From JAFCCL01 sp041645325 (GTDB lineage Archaea; Iainarchaeota; Iainarchaeia; Iainarchaeales; GCA-2688035): DNA of 9,042 nt. Positions 1 through 5,920 of this stretch are shown here, piece by piece. The DNA is taken from contig JBAZQI010000040.1 of assembly GCA_041645325.1 (NCBI GenBank), forward strand, positions 1-9,042. Reading direction: 5' to 3'. The notes under the pieces were generated by a model that was given only the letters and a program-made list of their open reading frames with translations, was not told where the DNA came from and ran no database searches. The first letter of the stretch is position 1. Each line of letters opens with the position of its first letter. A program made the translations under genes and the position numbers.

Positions 1-652
1 GGCTGCTCCTGCATTCCTCATATGGCGCGCATTCATGTCCCCTGATTTCCGCGCAGCTTTTTAGGCCGTGAATGCAATGTTTTGGCGTGCCAATGCAAGT
101 GTCTGTCGTAAGGCTGTTGGAGTCATTGCAATCCGCATCCGCTTGGCAGGTGTCAACAGCAGGGCAATCCGAATCATTCGCATAATCACAGCCCGCCGGG
201 CAGAAACCGTCGCCACTAATGCACTCCTCAATCTGGGTATAAACGCATTTCGTCGGGCTTCCACTGCACTCATTTTTTGTTCCGGCGTCAAAATCATCGC
301 ATTCCGAATAATTGTTGCACTCGCCCACTAGCGTTTCCTTAGGATAAATGGCGCACACAACCTTTGAAACCCGCTCGTCAACGTAAAACTCCCAAATCTT
401 TGGTCCAACATTAAGCGTGACATACCAATAGGAAGCCTGTTCCAGCCCAGGGCAAGTAATCCTGATATCGTCGATAACAAGGCCGATGACATCCTTTCTC
501 ATAAAAAGGGTCGCAACGTAGGCATCAGGATTCTCGTTCAGGACAGCCCTTATTTCAGGCAGCTGCGAAACCTCCTTGCTCACATCCTGATTTACACAGC
601 CGGAAAAAGCAAGCAGTAAAACAAGCCCAATAATAAGAAAACCATATTTCAT
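1..652 (-). CDS. Cys-rich lipoprotein with duplicated four-cysteine module (3' end beyond window)
   Basis: The reading frame is open from an ATG at 652 to the left edge, 217 codons with no stop, so the C-terminus is missing. Residues 1-18 form a signal sequence ending in a lipobox-like FSGC, with Cys19 as the predicted lipidated residue, so the protein should be anchored outside the cytoplasmic membrane. Residues 20-110 look like a small globular domain with few cysteines. From residue 112 the chain is Cys-rich. Two modules share the exact spacing C-X5-C-X10-C-X6-C (C112/118/129/136 and C169/175/186/193). They are separated by a GDGFCPAGC segment with cysteines at 144, 151, 155 and 163. Such modules recur in surface proteins of DPANN archaea, where disulfides would rigidify them. 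No binding partner can be inferred. There is no good SD, and a TATA-like stretch lies about 30 nt upstream. I am confident that this is an exported lipoprotein; its function is unknown. Confidence 0.85.
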   Translation of the reverse strand, partial: MKYGFLIIGLVLLLAFSGCVNQDVSKEVSQLPEIRAVLNENPDAYVATLFMRKDVIGLVIDDIRITCPGLEQASYWYVTLNVGPKIWEFYVDERVSKVVCAIYPKETLVGECNNYSECDDFDAGTKNECSGSPTKCVYTQIEECISGDGFCPAGCDYANDSDCPAVDTCQADADCNDSNSLTTDTCIGTPKHCIHGLKSCAEIRGHECAPYEECRSS

Positions 653-676
653 ATCTTCTAAATAAAGCCCTTTCAA

Positions 677-687
677 GAATAAAAAAG
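677..687 (-). promoter_or_regulatory. TATA-like box A for the Cys-rich lipoprotein
   Basis: On the minus strand a T-rich CTTTTTTATTC-type stretch is centred about 30 nt upstream of the lipoprotein ATG at 652. That spacing would place the transcription start almost on the start codon, consistent with a leaderless mRNA. The match to box A is only moderate. A second AT-rich stretch (659-669) is too close to the gene to serve. Confidence 0.35.
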
Positions 688-756
688 TTACCCCCTCGGC
701 TTAAAATCCATTTCCCCTGCCAATCAGCCTCTTTCCCGCGCCTTTTGCATTTCAAT

Positions 757-796
757 AAAAAAAAGAAGCCGCCGCGGCAAAAAATGCCGCGGCGGC
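757..796 (-). terminator. Intrinsic-type terminator after the 50-aa basic protein
   Basis: A perfect 12-bp GC-rich stem (arms 768-779 and 785-796) encloses a 5-nt A/T loop. Read on the minus strand it is followed by TTC and a run of eight T (757-764). The structure lies 20 nt past the stop codon of the 50-aa gene. On the plus strand no T-run follows and there is no plus-strand gene to terminate, so the minus orientation is clear. It separates the surface-protein and small-gene unit from the lipoprotein gene. Confidence 0.85.
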
Positions 797-816
797 ATGT
801 TGGAGTGAAATTGCCA

Positions 817-969
817 TTACTTGAAGTAGCTCATTACGGAATTGAAGCCGTTCTGCAGCATTTCCAATGGCTGCCTGAAAGCATCCTTCGGCTGTACAAC
901 AGAAGCCTTTTTTGCCCCAATTGCCTTTGCCTTCACTGTCTTTCTTGTTTTTGCCTTTATCTTTGCCAT
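817..969 (-). CDS. 50-aa lysine-rich basic small protein (unrecognised)
   Basis: This short gene runs from ATG at 969 to TAA at 817-819. A strong SD, GAGGTGA (974-980), stands 4 nt before the ATG. The first 28 residues are built from Lys, Ala and Thr (10 Lys/Arg), like a histone-type or ribosomal-protein tail. The last 20 residues (from Phe31) read as a short amphipathic helix with Phe, Leu, Met and Tyr and end in SYFK. Net charge is about +10, with only Asp29 and Glu36 acidic. There is no signal peptide, membrane segment or cysteine. It starts 31 nt after the stop of the large surface protein and has no TATA of its own that I can see, so it is probably the last gene of that transcript, which ends at the hairpin 768-796. 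Binding to nucleic acid or to an acidic partner is inferred from composition alone. That it is a real gene is well supported; its function is unknown. Confidence 0.75.
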   Translation of the reverse strand: MAKIKAKTRKTVKAKAIGAKKASVVQPKDAFRQPLEMLQNGFNSVMSYFK

Positions 970-1000
970 ATCGTCACCTCTTTTGGCTTTAAGAAGAATC

Positions 1001-2650
1001 TCATGCCTTACTAGCCGGCCTGAAAATTAAATAAATCACGGCCGCGGCAAGAACAAGCAGGCCAAGGACTGCGCCCGCTTGCCCCAATGCCACAAAGCCG
1101 GTTGAATCAATGCCAAAAGGAAAACCAGCTTCATTGCTGCCTTCCCCATTTTCCCCATTTTCTGCAGGCGGCTGTTCCGGAACATTTGAAACAATCCTTG
1201 TAACCTTTGTTGAACTGCATCCAGCCGTTCCAATGCTGTAAACAAGGCTTGTTTCCGGCAAAACCGAAGAAACGCTCACGCTCTCAGAAACAAGCGTCTT
1301 CTTGGGAATGGAAATGAGCTTTGGTTCCACAGTAAGGCCAGCGCCGTAAAGCCTTACATCAATCCTTTGCCAGCTTCTGTTGTCAATTGTGATGAAAACA
1401 CTGCCGCTGCCGTCAATCGCTTTTTCGCCTGGCACAATAAGCGAAACATCAGGGCAAGCAGCTGAAAGGCTTGTTTCATTGCCAATGTTCCCCTGCTGCT
1501 GCTTTTCAACTATTTCCACTTGGAAAATGCCGATGCTGTCCCCAAAAACATCAACAACATTGCCGTTCTGGAAATGCCCCTTTATTTCTATGAACGCGTT
1601 CTCCTTTCCGGCCAGGGTATTGTCATATGCCCTTGCCTTCACGTTTATGTAGCCGGTGCCGAACGCAGGCACAACCCTTTCATAGCCGGCTGTTTCCACG
1701 CTGAAGTTCTGGCTTGAATCAAAAACAGTCACGTAATCAACTGTAAAGTTTTCCGCCGAATTGTTTCCGATGAAAAGCGTTGCCGTGCCTGTGCCATCCT
1801 TTTCAACCCTTACCGTGCCTGAATTTAAGTAAATGTCCCTGTTGTTTGCTGTGTGCGTGGTGCCTGAACCCGAGCTATCTTCAACAAACACCATGAATGT
1901 TTCCTCTTCAGTGCCGCTGTAAGGGCAATAAGTGCCGTTTCCAAACCTGCCTTTTGCCCTGAGCTTCACGCTGCCTTCCCTGTCGCCGCTAACGCTGTTT
2001 GAAGAAACCTTCACCCTGAAAGTTTCAGAGTCATTATCGCTTATTACGGAGGGCTTGCTGTAAACAGAGGCATCAAAATAGCCGCTGTTTTCCGCAACCT
2101 CAATGCCATCCAGGTCAAAGTCCTCATCGGAATGGTTTTCAATTTCAAAAGAAACCGTTTTGTCTGAATTCTCCTGAATGTAAACGTCAAAGGCGTTTAT
2201 TCCCAGATCATTGCACTGCGCATTGGCATTGCCCATTTCAACAGTTACGTCAAAATAAGTTTCGTCGATGTTTGTGAAGCCACAGTAAGTGCCATCGGAA
2301 AATTTGCCCCTTATTTTCACGTACGCGCTGCCAAGGCTTTCATTGTCAAGATTGCCTGCCTTAACCCTTATTGCAAGCTCGCCGCTGTCATCGGCAAAAA
2401 TCTCGTCGGGGTAATCAATAAGCGCTATTTCAAACTTGCCGCTGTCCCTCCAGACCTCAGCGGCATAAACTTCAAAATCTGAGCCGGAATAATTGTGCAC
2501 AGGGAAATAAAAGTACTCGGTTGACGCCCTGCCGACAAAAATATCCTCTGCCTCAACTGCGATATCTTGGCAGCTTGCAGCCTGCACGCTGCCCAACTGA
2601 ACCGAAAGCAAAACAAGTGCCAATCCAAACAGGATTATATGAGGCTTCAT
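1001..2650 (-). CDS. Secreted, C-terminally membrane-anchored surface protein with four tandem beta-type repeats
   Basis: This 549-residue protein has a signal peptide (residues 1 to about 24, ending SVQA). The extracellular part consists of tandem domains at about 27-138, 146-256, 269-382 and a diverged, shorter one at 399-490. An acidic Pro/Glu/Asn/Gly-rich linker (491-510), one transmembrane helix (about 518-543) and a short basic tail follow. The first three repeats share a K-G-x-F-x-(D/N)-G signature near their ends. Cysteine pairs C27/C123 and C146/C242 have the same 96-residue separation, repeat 4 has C399/C478, and repeat 3 has none, so each pair probably makes one intradomain disulfide. 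I count ten N-X-S/T sequons (N53, 103, 172, 206, 238, 296, 301, 315, 391, 424), which fits a glycosylated exterior. The fold looks like an immunoglobulin/CARDB-type beta sandwich, but I cannot name a family. Adhesion or envelope structure is a guess. The ATG at 2650 has no SD and a TATA box 27 nt upstream. Confidence 0.88.
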   Translation of the reverse strand: MKPHIILFGLALVLLSVQLGSVQAASCQDIAVEAEDIFVGRASTEYFYFPVHNYSGSDFEVYAAEVWRDSGKFEIALIDYPDEIFADDSGELAIRVKAGNLDNESLGSAYVKIRGKFSDGTYCGFTNIDETYFDVTVEMGNANAQCNDLGINAFDVYIQENSDKTVSFEIENHSDEDFDLDGIEVAENSGYFDASVYSKPSVISDNDSETFRVKVSSNSVSGDREGSVKLRAKGRFGNGTYCPYSGTEEETFMVFVEDSSGSGTTHTANNRDIYLNSGTVRVEKDGTGTATLFIGNNSAENFTVDYVTVFDSSQNFSVETAGYERVVPAFGTGYINVKARAYDNTLAGKENAFIEIKGHFQNGNVVDVFGDSIGIFQVEIVEKQQQGNIGNETSLSAACPDVSLIVPGEKAIDGSGSVFITIDNRSWQRIDVRLYGAGLTVEPKLISIPKKTLVSESVSVSSVLPETSLVYSIGTAGCSSTKVTRIVSNVPEQPPAENGENGEGSNEAGFPFGIDSTGFVALGQAGAVLGLLVLAAAVIYLIFRPASKA

Positions 2651-2672
2651 AATAGAAACTTCAGTGCCCCAA

Positions 2673-2681
2673 GTATTTAAA
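2673..2681 (-). promoter_or_regulatory. TATA box for the repeat surface protein (leaderless layout)
   Basis: The minus strand reads TTTAAATAC, a good archaeal box A, centred 27 nt before the ATG at 2650. With the usual distance of about 25 nt from box A to the start site, transcription would begin at or next to the ATG. The absence of any SD before that ATG agrees with this. Confidence 0.6.
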
Positions 2682-2721
2682 TGTTACGGGTTAACTGAAT
2701 TAAGTTACTTTAATGCCTGTT

Positions 2722-2883
2722 TTAAGGCATTTTAAAGGCCCCTTTTATGCTTTGGGCTGCCTGAATTACGGCATAAATGGTAATTCCCCCGATGTAAACA
2801 AGAATAAGCCCTGCTATTGCGCCGGCAATTATTCCCATCAAAAGATAATCCAGGGTGCGGACAGGCATCACAAGACCGTGCAT
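2722..2883 (-). CDS. 53-aa glycine-zipper membrane protein downstream of rtcB
   Basis: This is a short ORF from ATG at 2883 to TAA at 2722-2724. About ten polar residues are followed by a long hydrophobic stretch (about 13-43) and a basic tail (QSIKGAFKMP). The membrane segment contains G17, G21 and G25, a GxxxGxxxG glycine zipper that in known proteins packs helices against each other, and a second Gly pair at 32-33. An AGGAGA motif (2893-2898) lies 9 nt before this ATG. An in-frame ATG at 2892 directly abuts the motif and would add three residues, and an in-frame TAA lies further upstream. The gene starts 57 nt after the rtcB stop with no evident TATA, so it is probably read from the rtcB transcript. 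I recognise no family; ORF quality and composition make it likely real. Its role, and any link to RtcB, are unknown. Confidence 0.68.
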   Translation of the reverse strand: MHGLVMPVRTLDYLLMGIIAGAIAGLILVYIGGITIYAVIQAAQSIKGAFKMP

Positions 2884-2940
2884 ACAATCCATTCTCCTTT
2901 TTTAGCCCCAAAAAACGCATCCATCAAATCACCGCCGCCA

Positions 2941-4374
2941 TTACCCCTTCATTACAGCCAAAGGCAAATGCCTTGAAACTTTTTTCCCAATTCCAGACAA
3001 GACAACGCTTTCAATTACCTCGTCAATGTCCTTGTACGCTTCAGGCATTTCCTCGGCAAGCCCTGCCTCGCTCTTGCCCTTCACAACCTCGCCCCTTGCC
3101 TCAAGCTCCCTCTTCACCTGCCCGCCGCTTTTTTTCCTCATTGCCTCATGCCTTGACATGGTTCTCCCGGCACCGTGGCATACACTGGCAAAACTCTCAT
3201 CAAGCCCTTTTTCAGTGCCGACAAGCACATAAGAGGCAGTGCCCATGCTCCCCGGAATAATCGCAGGATGGCCTGTCTTTGCATAAATCTTCGGGTTCTC
3301 AGGCCTGCCTGCAGGCATTGCCCTTGTGGCCCCCTTCCTGTGCACCAAAAGCTCCTTTTTCTTGCCGTCAATTTCATGCTTTTCAAGCTTCGCAACATTA
3401 TGGCAAATGTCATAAACAACATCCATTCCAAGCTTTTCCGCATCCATCCCAAAAACCTTCTCAAAGCCCTGCCTCACCCAATGCGTCATGGCCTGCCTGT
3501 TCGCAAACGCATAATTGACACCGCACCACATTGCCCCCAAATAATCCCTGCCCTCATCGCTTTCAATGGGAGCGCATGCAAGCTGCCTGTCATTCACCCT
3601 AATGCCGTACTTCTCCATTGCCCTAAGCATCACTTCAATGTAATCAGTTGCAATCTGGTGGCCTGCGCCCCTGCTTCCGGAATGCAGCATCACAACAGCC
3701 TGGCCCCTGAACAAGCCAAACTTTTTCGCGGTCTCCCTGTCAAAAATTTCCTCAACCGCCTGCACCTCTATAAAATGGTTCCCGCTTCCAAGCGTGCCTG
3801 CCTGCGGCAGGCCCCTCTGAAAAGCCTTATCGCTCACCTTTTCAGGATCTGCCCCCCTCATAACGCCATTTTCCTCTGTCCTTTCAAGGTCCTTTTTCCA
3901 GCCAAAGCCCTTCTCAACCATGTAACCTGCGCCAAGCCCAAACATCTCCGCAAGCTCTTTCCTCCCAAGCCTGATTTTTCCCTTGCCGCCGACTCCTGCA
4001 GGCACAAGCCCAAAAATCACGTCCATGAGTTCAGGCAGCTTTTCCCTTATCTCGGAAGCAACCAAATCAGTCCTAATCAGCCTGATGCCGCAGTTTATGT
4101 CAAACCCAATTCCGCCAGGGCTGACAATGCCGCCTTCCTTGGCGTCAAAAGCCGCAACGCCCCCGATTGGGAAGCCATAGCCCCAGTGCATGTCAGGCAT
4201 TCCCAAAGCTGCCTTCTGAATTCCCGGAAGCTGTGCAGTATTCACAAGCTGTTCCATTGCCCCCTGCTCAATCCCCCTGAAAATCTTTTCAGTTGCAAAA
4301 ACCCTTGCAGGCACAAGCATTGCGCCCTGCTTTTTCATCTCCCAAATGCAATTGCCTGCTTTTTCAAAAACCAT
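2941..4374 (-). CDS. rtcB: RNA-splicing ligase RtcB (3'-phosphate/5'-OH RNA ligase)
   Basis: The enzyme joins a 2',3'-cyclic-phosphate or 3'-phosphate RNA end to a 5'-OH end using GTP and Mn2+. In archaea this is the ligation step of tRNA splicing and RNA repair. The 477 residues match the usual size of about 480, and there is no intein, unlike some archaeal homologues. Family landmarks are all present: GMPDMHWGYGFPIGG (58-72), FDINCG with metal ligands D92 and C95, GSGNHF with H200, HSGSRG with H231, DICHN with H325, and SVCHGAGR with H400 as the residue guanylylated in the family. The ATG at 4374 is the first possible start, since an in-frame TGA lies two codons before it. A GGTG stands 7 nt upstream. 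The archease gene ends 58 nt upstream. A TATA-like box in the gap suggests an additional promoter. Confidence 0.97.
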   Translation of the reverse strand: MVFEKAGNCIWEMKKQGAMLVPARVFATEKIFRGIEQGAMEQLVNTAQLPGIQKAALGMPDMHWGYGFPIGGVAAFDAKEGGIVSPGGIGFDINCGIRLIRTDLVASEIREKLPELMDVIFGLVPAGVGGKGKIRLGRKELAEMFGLGAGYMVEKGFGWKKDLERTEENGVMRGADPEKVSDKAFQRGLPQAGTLGSGNHFIEVQAVEEIFDRETAKKFGLFRGQAVVMLHSGSRGAGHQIATDYIEVMLRAMEKYGIRVNDRQLACAPIESDEGRDYLGAMWCGVNYAFANRQAMTHWVRQGFEKVFGMDAEKLGMDVVYDICHNVAKLEKHEIDGKKKELLVHRKGATRAMPAGRPENPKIYAKTGHPAIIPGSMGTASYVLVGTEKGLDESFASVCHGAGRTMSRHEAMRKKSGGQVKRELEARGEVVKGKSEAGLAEEMPEAYKDIDEVIESVVLSGIGKKVSRHLPLAVMKG

Positions 4375-4416
4375 TATTCAACACCCAATTCATCCTCGCC
4401 TAAAAAACACCTTTCC

Positions 4417-4429
4417 TAAATTTATAATA
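4417..4429 (-). promoter_or_regulatory. TATA box in front of rtcB
   Basis: The minus strand reads TATTATAAATTTA between the archease stop and rtcB. It is a good box A match, centred about 49 nt upstream of the rtcB ATG and 30 nt upstream of an out-of-frame ATG at 4393. It could drive rtcB independently of the NUDIX-archease promoter, giving a leader of about 20-25 nt. Confidence 0.5.
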
Positions 4430-4432
4430 CCC

Positions 4433-4852
4433 TTACACATCCACAACGCACTGCGCAACCCACCTGCCGTTTTCCTCCGCAACCCTGAGCTGGTGAAAGC
4501 TTGCGGCCTTGACATCGCTCTTGATACCATGCCTCTTTGCGTCAATCTTCTCCCCAAAAGCCTCTCCTTTCAGCAGCCATTTTCCCGAATCATTAGTTAT
4601 GTATAAGCTAAACCTGTTGTATGCCTTTCCCCTTACATCGTGCAGGTAAAGCAAATGGTTCAAAAACGCAACCAGCAGTTCCTCAAGATTCTGCGCCTCA
4701 ACCTCCAAGGAATCCTTTCCCTTTGCCCTGACCTTCCCCAAATCAACCATCACAGAGAACATTGCCTTTGCGCATTCCGCAAAAGCCTCTTCCATGCTTT
4801 TGCCAACACCCCTTACCCCGACATCTGCCCTGTGCTCAAACAACTCGAACAT
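4433..4852 (-). CDS. Archease, RtcB-activating protein
   Basis: Archease promotes guanylylation and multiple turnover of RtcB. This 139-aa protein is the normal archaeal length. It shows the N-terminal H-x-A-D-V-G motif (H7, D10, G12; position 8 is Arg, where Thr is usual), a hydrophobic helix around LLVAFLNHLLYLHD (59-72), a KGEAFGEKID segment (94-103), a VKAASFH motif (114-120; the family usually has VKAxTYH), and an Asp near the end (VVDV) that belongs to the acidic metal site in known structures. Its ATG lies inside the last codons of the NUDIX gene (17-nt overlap). GGAGTGA just upstream, within the NUDIX coding sequence, acts as SD, so the two are probably translationally coupled. rtcB follows 58 nt downstream, which fits the partnership. 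The identification is secure. Confidence 0.95.
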   Translation of the reverse strand: MFELFEHRADVGVRGVGKSMEEAFAECAKAMFSVMVDLGKVRAKGKDSLEVEAQNLEELLVAFLNHLLYLHDVRGKAYNRFSLYITNDSGKWLLKGEAFGEKIDAKRHGIKSDVKAASFHQLRVAEENGRWVAQCVVDV

Positions 4853-5276
4853 TTTTCACTCCGCCTTTAAGGCACGCTTCAATTGATTTCCTTGTGTAAA
4901 ACTCAATATCCAACTCCTTCAAAGCTTTTTTTGGCTCAATCCAAACAGCCTCAGTCAGTTCCCTTCCATCCAGCTTTAGCCTGCCGCCAACAAGCCTGCA
5001 AAGAAAATCAAAGAAAATGAAATGCCTCTTCTTATGGAACTCTGCCGGATAAATCGCCTCATAAAAGCCAAGCATTTTCTCAACTTTAATGTCAAGCCCT
5101 GTTTCTTCCTTTAACTCGCGCTTAAGCGCCTGCTCAAAGGTTTCGCCAACCTCAACATGGCCGCCTGGCACAACGAACTTTCCGCGAAACTTTGGGCTCC
5201 TGCACAAAAGCATGTTGCCACTGCTGTCCAGCACAAGCGCACCGACAGTGGGTTCAGGGTACTTTTGTTTCGCCAT
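4836..5276 (-). CDS. NUDIX family hydrolase
   Basis: NUDIX enzymes hydrolyse a nucleoside diphosphate linked to another moiety, using Mg2+ or Mn2+. The complete box GX5EX7REUXEEXGU is present at residues 39-61: G39, E45, R53, E54, E57, E58, G60, L61. The preceding segment (10-38) is the usual beta-strand pattern, ending in KFVVPGGH. Length (146 aa) is typical of a single-domain NUDIX. Substrate cannot be told from sequence; mutagenic dNTPs, NDP-sugars, or nucleotides tied to RNA-end processing are all possible. The gene heads the unit with archease and rtcB, and its last 17 nt overlap archease. There is no SD before the ATG; a TATA box lies about 30 nt upstream, suggesting a leaderless message. 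The rpiB stop is 44 nt upstream. Confidence 0.95.
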   Translation of the reverse strand: MAKQKYPEPTVGALVLDSSGNMLLCRSPKFRGKFVVPGGHVEVGETFEQALKRELKEETGLDIKVEKMLGFYEAIYPAEFHKKRHFIFFDFLCRLVGGRLKLDGRELTEAVWIEPKKALKELDIEFYTRKSIEACLKGGVKNVRVV

Positions 5277-5300
5277 TGCAACAAAATAATAAGAAAAGGG

Positions 5301-5312
5301 TTTTATTTAAAG
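5301..5312 (-). promoter_or_regulatory. TATA box for NUDIX-archease(-rtcB) unit
   Basis: The minus strand reads CTTTAAATAAAA, a strong box A centred about 30 nt upstream of the NUDIX ATG at 5276. It begins only 8 nt after the rpiB stop. No SD precedes the ATG, which supports a leaderless or nearly leaderless start here. Confidence 0.55.
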
Positions 5313-5320
5313 CGCATCAG

Positions 5321-5842
5321 TCACTTTTTGGCACTGCCCTTTTTTCCGCCAAAAAGCGCCTTAAAAAGCCCCGGCTTGAAATGCTTTTTTTCAATTTCGG
5401 AAATCTGCTCAACCCTCTTCAAATGCCTTTCGCCGCCCTTTTCATGCCCTTCAAAACCAGTTTCAAGAAAAGTGCGCACAAGCAAAACCGCATCCTGCGG
5501 CAAAACATTCCTTGCGCCAAGGCAAATTATGTTCGCGTTGTTGTGCGCCCTTGCCATCTTTGCGGTAAAACCATCATAGACAACGGCAGCCCTTACGCCA
5601 GGCACCTTGTTTGCAACAATTCCCATTCCGATGCCGGTGCCGCAAATCAAAATGCCCATTGCGCCTTTTTCCCCTGCAACCTTTTTTGCAACCCCGACCG
5701 CAATCGCCGCATAATCAACGCTCATATCGGAAAAAGTGCCCAAATCCTCAAATTCATACCTGCCTTTAAGCGCCTGCTTTACAGTTGTTTTCAGCATGAA
5801 GCCGGCGTGGTCAGAACCTATGTAGTATTTCAAGCAAACCAC
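5321..5842 (-). CDS. rpiB: Ribose-5-phosphate isomerase B (RpiB/LacAB family)
   Basis: RpiB interconverts ribose-5-phosphate and ribulose-5-phosphate in the pentose phosphate pathway. Family motifs are clear: SDHAG (D11, H12), the active-site loop ICGTGIGMGIVANK with catalytic C67, A-R-A-H-N-N-A-N with H100, and G-G-E-R-H-L-K-R near the usual C-terminus. The core ends near residue 150. About 20 more residues form a Lys/Gly-rich tail (FKPGLFKALFGGKKGSAKK) not typical of the family. The start is a GTG at 5842 (173 aa). A TTG at 5833 would give the family-typical N-terminus (KYYIGSDHAG preceded by Met) and 170 aa. A TATA-like TTTTTAA 25 nt before the GTG favours leaderless use of the GTG. RpiB is commoner in bacteria; most archaea use RpiA, so an old transfer is plausible. 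LacA/LacB-like sugar isomerases share the fold and cannot be excluded. Confidence 0.9.
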   Translation of the reverse strand: MVCLKYYIGSDHAGFMLKTTVKQALKGRYEFEDLGTFSDMSVDYAAIAVGVAKKVAGEKGAMGILICGTGIGMGIVANKVPGVRAAVVYDGFTAKMARAHNNANIICLGARNVLPQDAVLLVRTFLETGFEGHEKGGERHLKRVEQISEIEKKHFKPGLFKALFGGKKGSAKK

Positions 5843-5878
5843 AAAATAAGAAGAATAAAGTGCTTAAAAATGGTTTGC
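5834..5878. repeat. 8-bp inverted repeat flanking the rpiB promoter and start codon
   Basis: The arms GCAAACCA (5834-5841) and TGGTTTGC (5871-5878) are perfect complements separated by 29 nt. They bracket the putative TATA element, and one arm touches the GTG start codon. The arrangement could be an operator or a chance match; nothing else in the window repeats the sequence. Confidence 0.4.
5864..5870 (-). promoter_or_regulatory. TATA-like box for rpiB
   Basis: The minus strand reads TTTTTAA (continuing GCAC), centred 25 nt upstream of the GTG at 5842. It lies between the two arms of an 8-bp inverted repeat (5834-5841 and 5871-5878). It is a moderate box A match. A second AT-rich candidate (5852-5859) would place the start site nearer the TTG at 5833. 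Confidence 0.4.
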
Positions 5879-5892
5879 CCTGTTTCAGCCAT

Positions 5893-5914
5893 AAAAAAAG
5901 CCGGGTCTAAAAAA
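5893..5914 (-). terminator. Double poly-T termination signal after uS10
   Basis: Directly after the uS10 stop the minus strand has a run of six T (5909-5914) and then seven T (5893-5899), separated by a short GC-rich stretch. Archaeal RNA polymerase can terminate on such U-tracts without a hairpin. The position, before the rpiB promoter, fits the end of the EF-1A/uS10 unit. Confidence 0.5.
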
Positions 5915-5920
5915 GATTAT

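Noticed and set aside
68..331. Plus-strand ORF opposite the lipoprotein
   Set aside because: The minus frame has a lipobox and two identically spaced Cys modules; the plus product is a random-looking Arg/Ala/Ile chain without SD support.
745..1014. Plus-strand ORF through the terminator and the 50-aa gene
   Set aside because: It reads through the GC stem and the antisense of a gene with a strong SD; its Phe/Cys/Leu-rich product mirrors the Lys-rich minus frame.
1388..1450. GTGATGA on the plus strand resembling a C box of a C/D sRNA
   Set aside because: No matching D box with proper spacing and no terminal stem were found, and it lies antisense within a coding region.
2712..2731. 6-bp hairpin at the stop codon of the glycine-zipper gene
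   Set aside because: The stem is short, overlaps the last codons, and lacks a T-run on either strand, so it is not called a terminator.
2732..2920. 62-codon minus-strand ORF overlapping the glycine-zipper gene in another frame
   Set aside because: The product is unstructured and Cys/Arg-rich with no SD; the neighbouring frame gives a coherent membrane helix preceded by AGGAGA.
3175..4419. 414-codon open frame on the plus strand, antisense to rtcB
   Set aside because: It covers a secure RtcB gene whose catalytic motifs are all intact. The predicted protein is a low-complexity Pro/His/Leu/Lys-rich mix with no motif, and its openness follows from rtcB codon bias.
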